A DNA stretch of 64,000 nt from Ensifer adhaerens. Its GTDB lineage: Bacteria > Pseudomonadota > Alphaproteobacteria > Rhizobiales > Rhizobiaceae. Of this stretch, positions 63,149 to 64,000 are shown piece by piece. The notes below the pieces were generated by a model. That model saw nothing but the letters and a program-made list of their open reading frames with translations, made no database searches and was not told where the DNA came from. The position numbers were made by a program, and so were the translations under genes. The stretch lies in NCBI RefSeq assembly GCF_002940685.1, contig NZ_PNFP01000008.1, positions 124,001 to 188,000 on the forward strand. The letters are read 5' to 3'. Each line of letters begins with the position of its first letter. Position 1 is the first letter of the stretch.

Positions 63149-64000
63149 ATGTCCGCCGTCCATGCCTCGCATCGCTTTGCCGCCTTTCGGCATGTCGGCT
63201 ATCGTCGCTACTTCTTCTCGCGCTTCCTCGCCTATTTCGCGATCCAGATCATATCTGTCGCGGTCGGCTGGCAGATCTACGATCTGACGCGCGATCCGTT
63301 CGATCTCGGCCTGATCGGCCTCTTCCAGTTCCTGCCATCGCTGGTGCTGATCCTCGTCACCGGATCCGTAGCCGATCGCTACAACCGGCGCATGATCATG
63401 GGCGTCTGCATGGTCGTCAGCACGCTTTGTGCCGCAGCGCTTCTGATGTTGACCGTCACCGGATTGTTTTCGCCCTGGCCGGTCTATGCGGTTCTCGTCG
63501 TCTTCGGCATCGAGCGCGCGTTTCTTGCCCCTGCATCGCAATCGCTGGCGCCGAACCTCGTGCCGCCGGAAGACCTGCCCAATGCGATCGCCTGGAACTC
63601 GACTTCGTGGCAGACGGCGATGATCGTCGGTCCGGTGGCGGGCGGCCTGATCTATGCGCTCGGCGCGGTCTTCCCCTATGCCGTCGGCTTGTGCTTCTTC
63701 CTCGCTTCCGCATTCATGGTCTTTGCGATCCCGAAGCCGGCGACGCGCACAGCACCTTCGGCCCAGAGCTGGGAAACGATCACCGCCGGCTTCCGCTACA
63801 TCAAGGCGGAGAAGGTGGTGCTCGGCGCCATATCGCTCGATCTCTTTGCCGTTTTGCTCGGCGGCGCGGTGGCGCTGATGCCGGTGTTTGCCCGCGATAT
63901 CCTCGATCTCGGCCCTTGGGGTCTCGGGCTTTTGCGTGCTGCCCCTGGTATCGGTGCCGTCGGCATGGCTGTGTGGTTGGCGGCGCACCCGATCCGCCAT
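63149..64000 (+). CDS. MFS transporter (EntS-like), 3' partial
   Basis: At least 284 aa, running off the right edge. It has an MFS fold with a hydrophobic N-terminal half: FRHVGYRRYFFSRFLAYFAIQIISVAVGWQ, GSVADRYNRRMIM between spans 2 and 3, FGIERAFLAPASQSLAPNLVP and PVAGGLIYALGAVFPY, typical of the EntS-like MFS_3 exporters. Substrate is unknown; such proteins often export siderophores or drugs. An AGGAG site precedes ATG 63149. Nothing else is present in 62912-63148 apart from the YggT start region. Confidence 0.9.
   Translation, partial: MSAVHASHRFAAFRHVGYRRYFFSRFLAYFAIQIISVAVGWQIYDLTRDPFDLGLIGLFQFLPSLVLILVTGSVADRYNRRMIMGVCMVVSTLCAAALLMLTVTGLFSPWPVYAVLVVFGIERAFLAPASQSLAPNLVPPEDLPNAIAWNSTSWQTAMIVGPVAGGLIYALGAVFPYAVGLCFFLASAFMVFAIPKPATRTAPSAQSWETITAGFRYIKAEKVVLGAISLDLFAVLLGGAVALMPVFARDILDLGPWGLGLLRAAPGIGAVGMAVWLAAHPIRH

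Noticed and set aside
62978-64000. 340-codon minus-strand frame at the right edge
   Set aside because: The plus strand holds an MFS transporter with clear membrane spans that runs off the window. The reverse frame is charge-rich and featureless.

Overview
The window is a continuous piece of high-GC alphaproteobacterial chromosome with every sign of a Rhizobiales genome close to Ensifer/Sinorhizobium. The evidence is the housekeeping gene set and order (rplU-rpmA, obgE-proB-proA-nadD-rsfS-rlmH-envC-like-ctpA, imuA-imuB-dnaE2, glnK-amtB, ftsK), RIME-type intergenic palindromes, a SAM-II riboswitch on metA, GAAC-N7-GAAC LexA boxes, RirA and Irr iron operators and TTAA-N7-TTAAC CtrA boxes. No phage, integrase, transposase, plasmid or CRISPR feature was found. 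The species call is inference; the gene identities rest on motifs visible in the translations.

Layout. 1-1.6 kb: the end of an amino-acid ABC transporter (binding protein cut by the window edge, then permease). 1.8-5.9 kb: leuC with a strong terminator, a SixA-like phosphatase, an L,D-transpeptidase-fold protein, an OmpR-type response regulator and a cyclic-nucleotide-binding-domain protein. 5.9-10 kb: TonB-dependent siderophore receptor behind an iron-responsive operator, exonuclease III, LolA-like protein. 10-15 kb: ftsK (CtrA box) and the nitrogen operon glnK-amtB (sigma-54 promoter). 15-20 kb: tesB and a divergent UbiH-type hydroxylase, then Trm112-like, Lon-substrate-domain, thioredoxin/TPR and YbaK-type proteins. 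20.3 kb: tRNA-Gly(GCC). 20.5-29.6 kb: galM; a MoxR-NUDIX pair; SAM-II riboswitch, attenuator and metA with a VWA protein gene directly behind; RidA; leuD; small metabolic and hypothetical genes.

29.7-36.7 kb: the SOS mutagenesis cassette imuA-imuB-dnaE2 behind a LexA box, then bfd-bfr behind an Irr-type box. 36.7-50.3 kb: a long run mostly on the minus strand: rplU-rpmA, two GNAT genes, obgE-proB-proA-nadD-rsfS-rlmH, EnvC-like, ctpA, polysaccharide-deacetylase-like and rppH, with one plus-strand EEP-family gene. 50.57 kb: tRNA-Ser(CGA). 50.7-55 kb is the least understood stretch: a possibly truncated ORF, a DUF937 protein and its neighbour, an unknown 204-aa protein and two very small proteins. 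55-64 kb: amidase, Tat-exported PhoD phosphatase with a Pho-box array, typA, a GNAT with a CtrA box, an exported unknown protein, ppa, DUF167 and YggT proteins, and the start of an MFS exporter.

Regulation is the richest signal: nitrogen (sigma-54), phosphate (Pho), iron (RirA and Irr), DNA damage (LexA), methionine (SAM-II) and cell cycle (CtrA) sites can all be read directly. Intergenic repeats (three RIME elements, two copies of a composite double palindrome and a third palindrome family) lie against gene ends, and in two places they appear to supply the stop codon of the gene.
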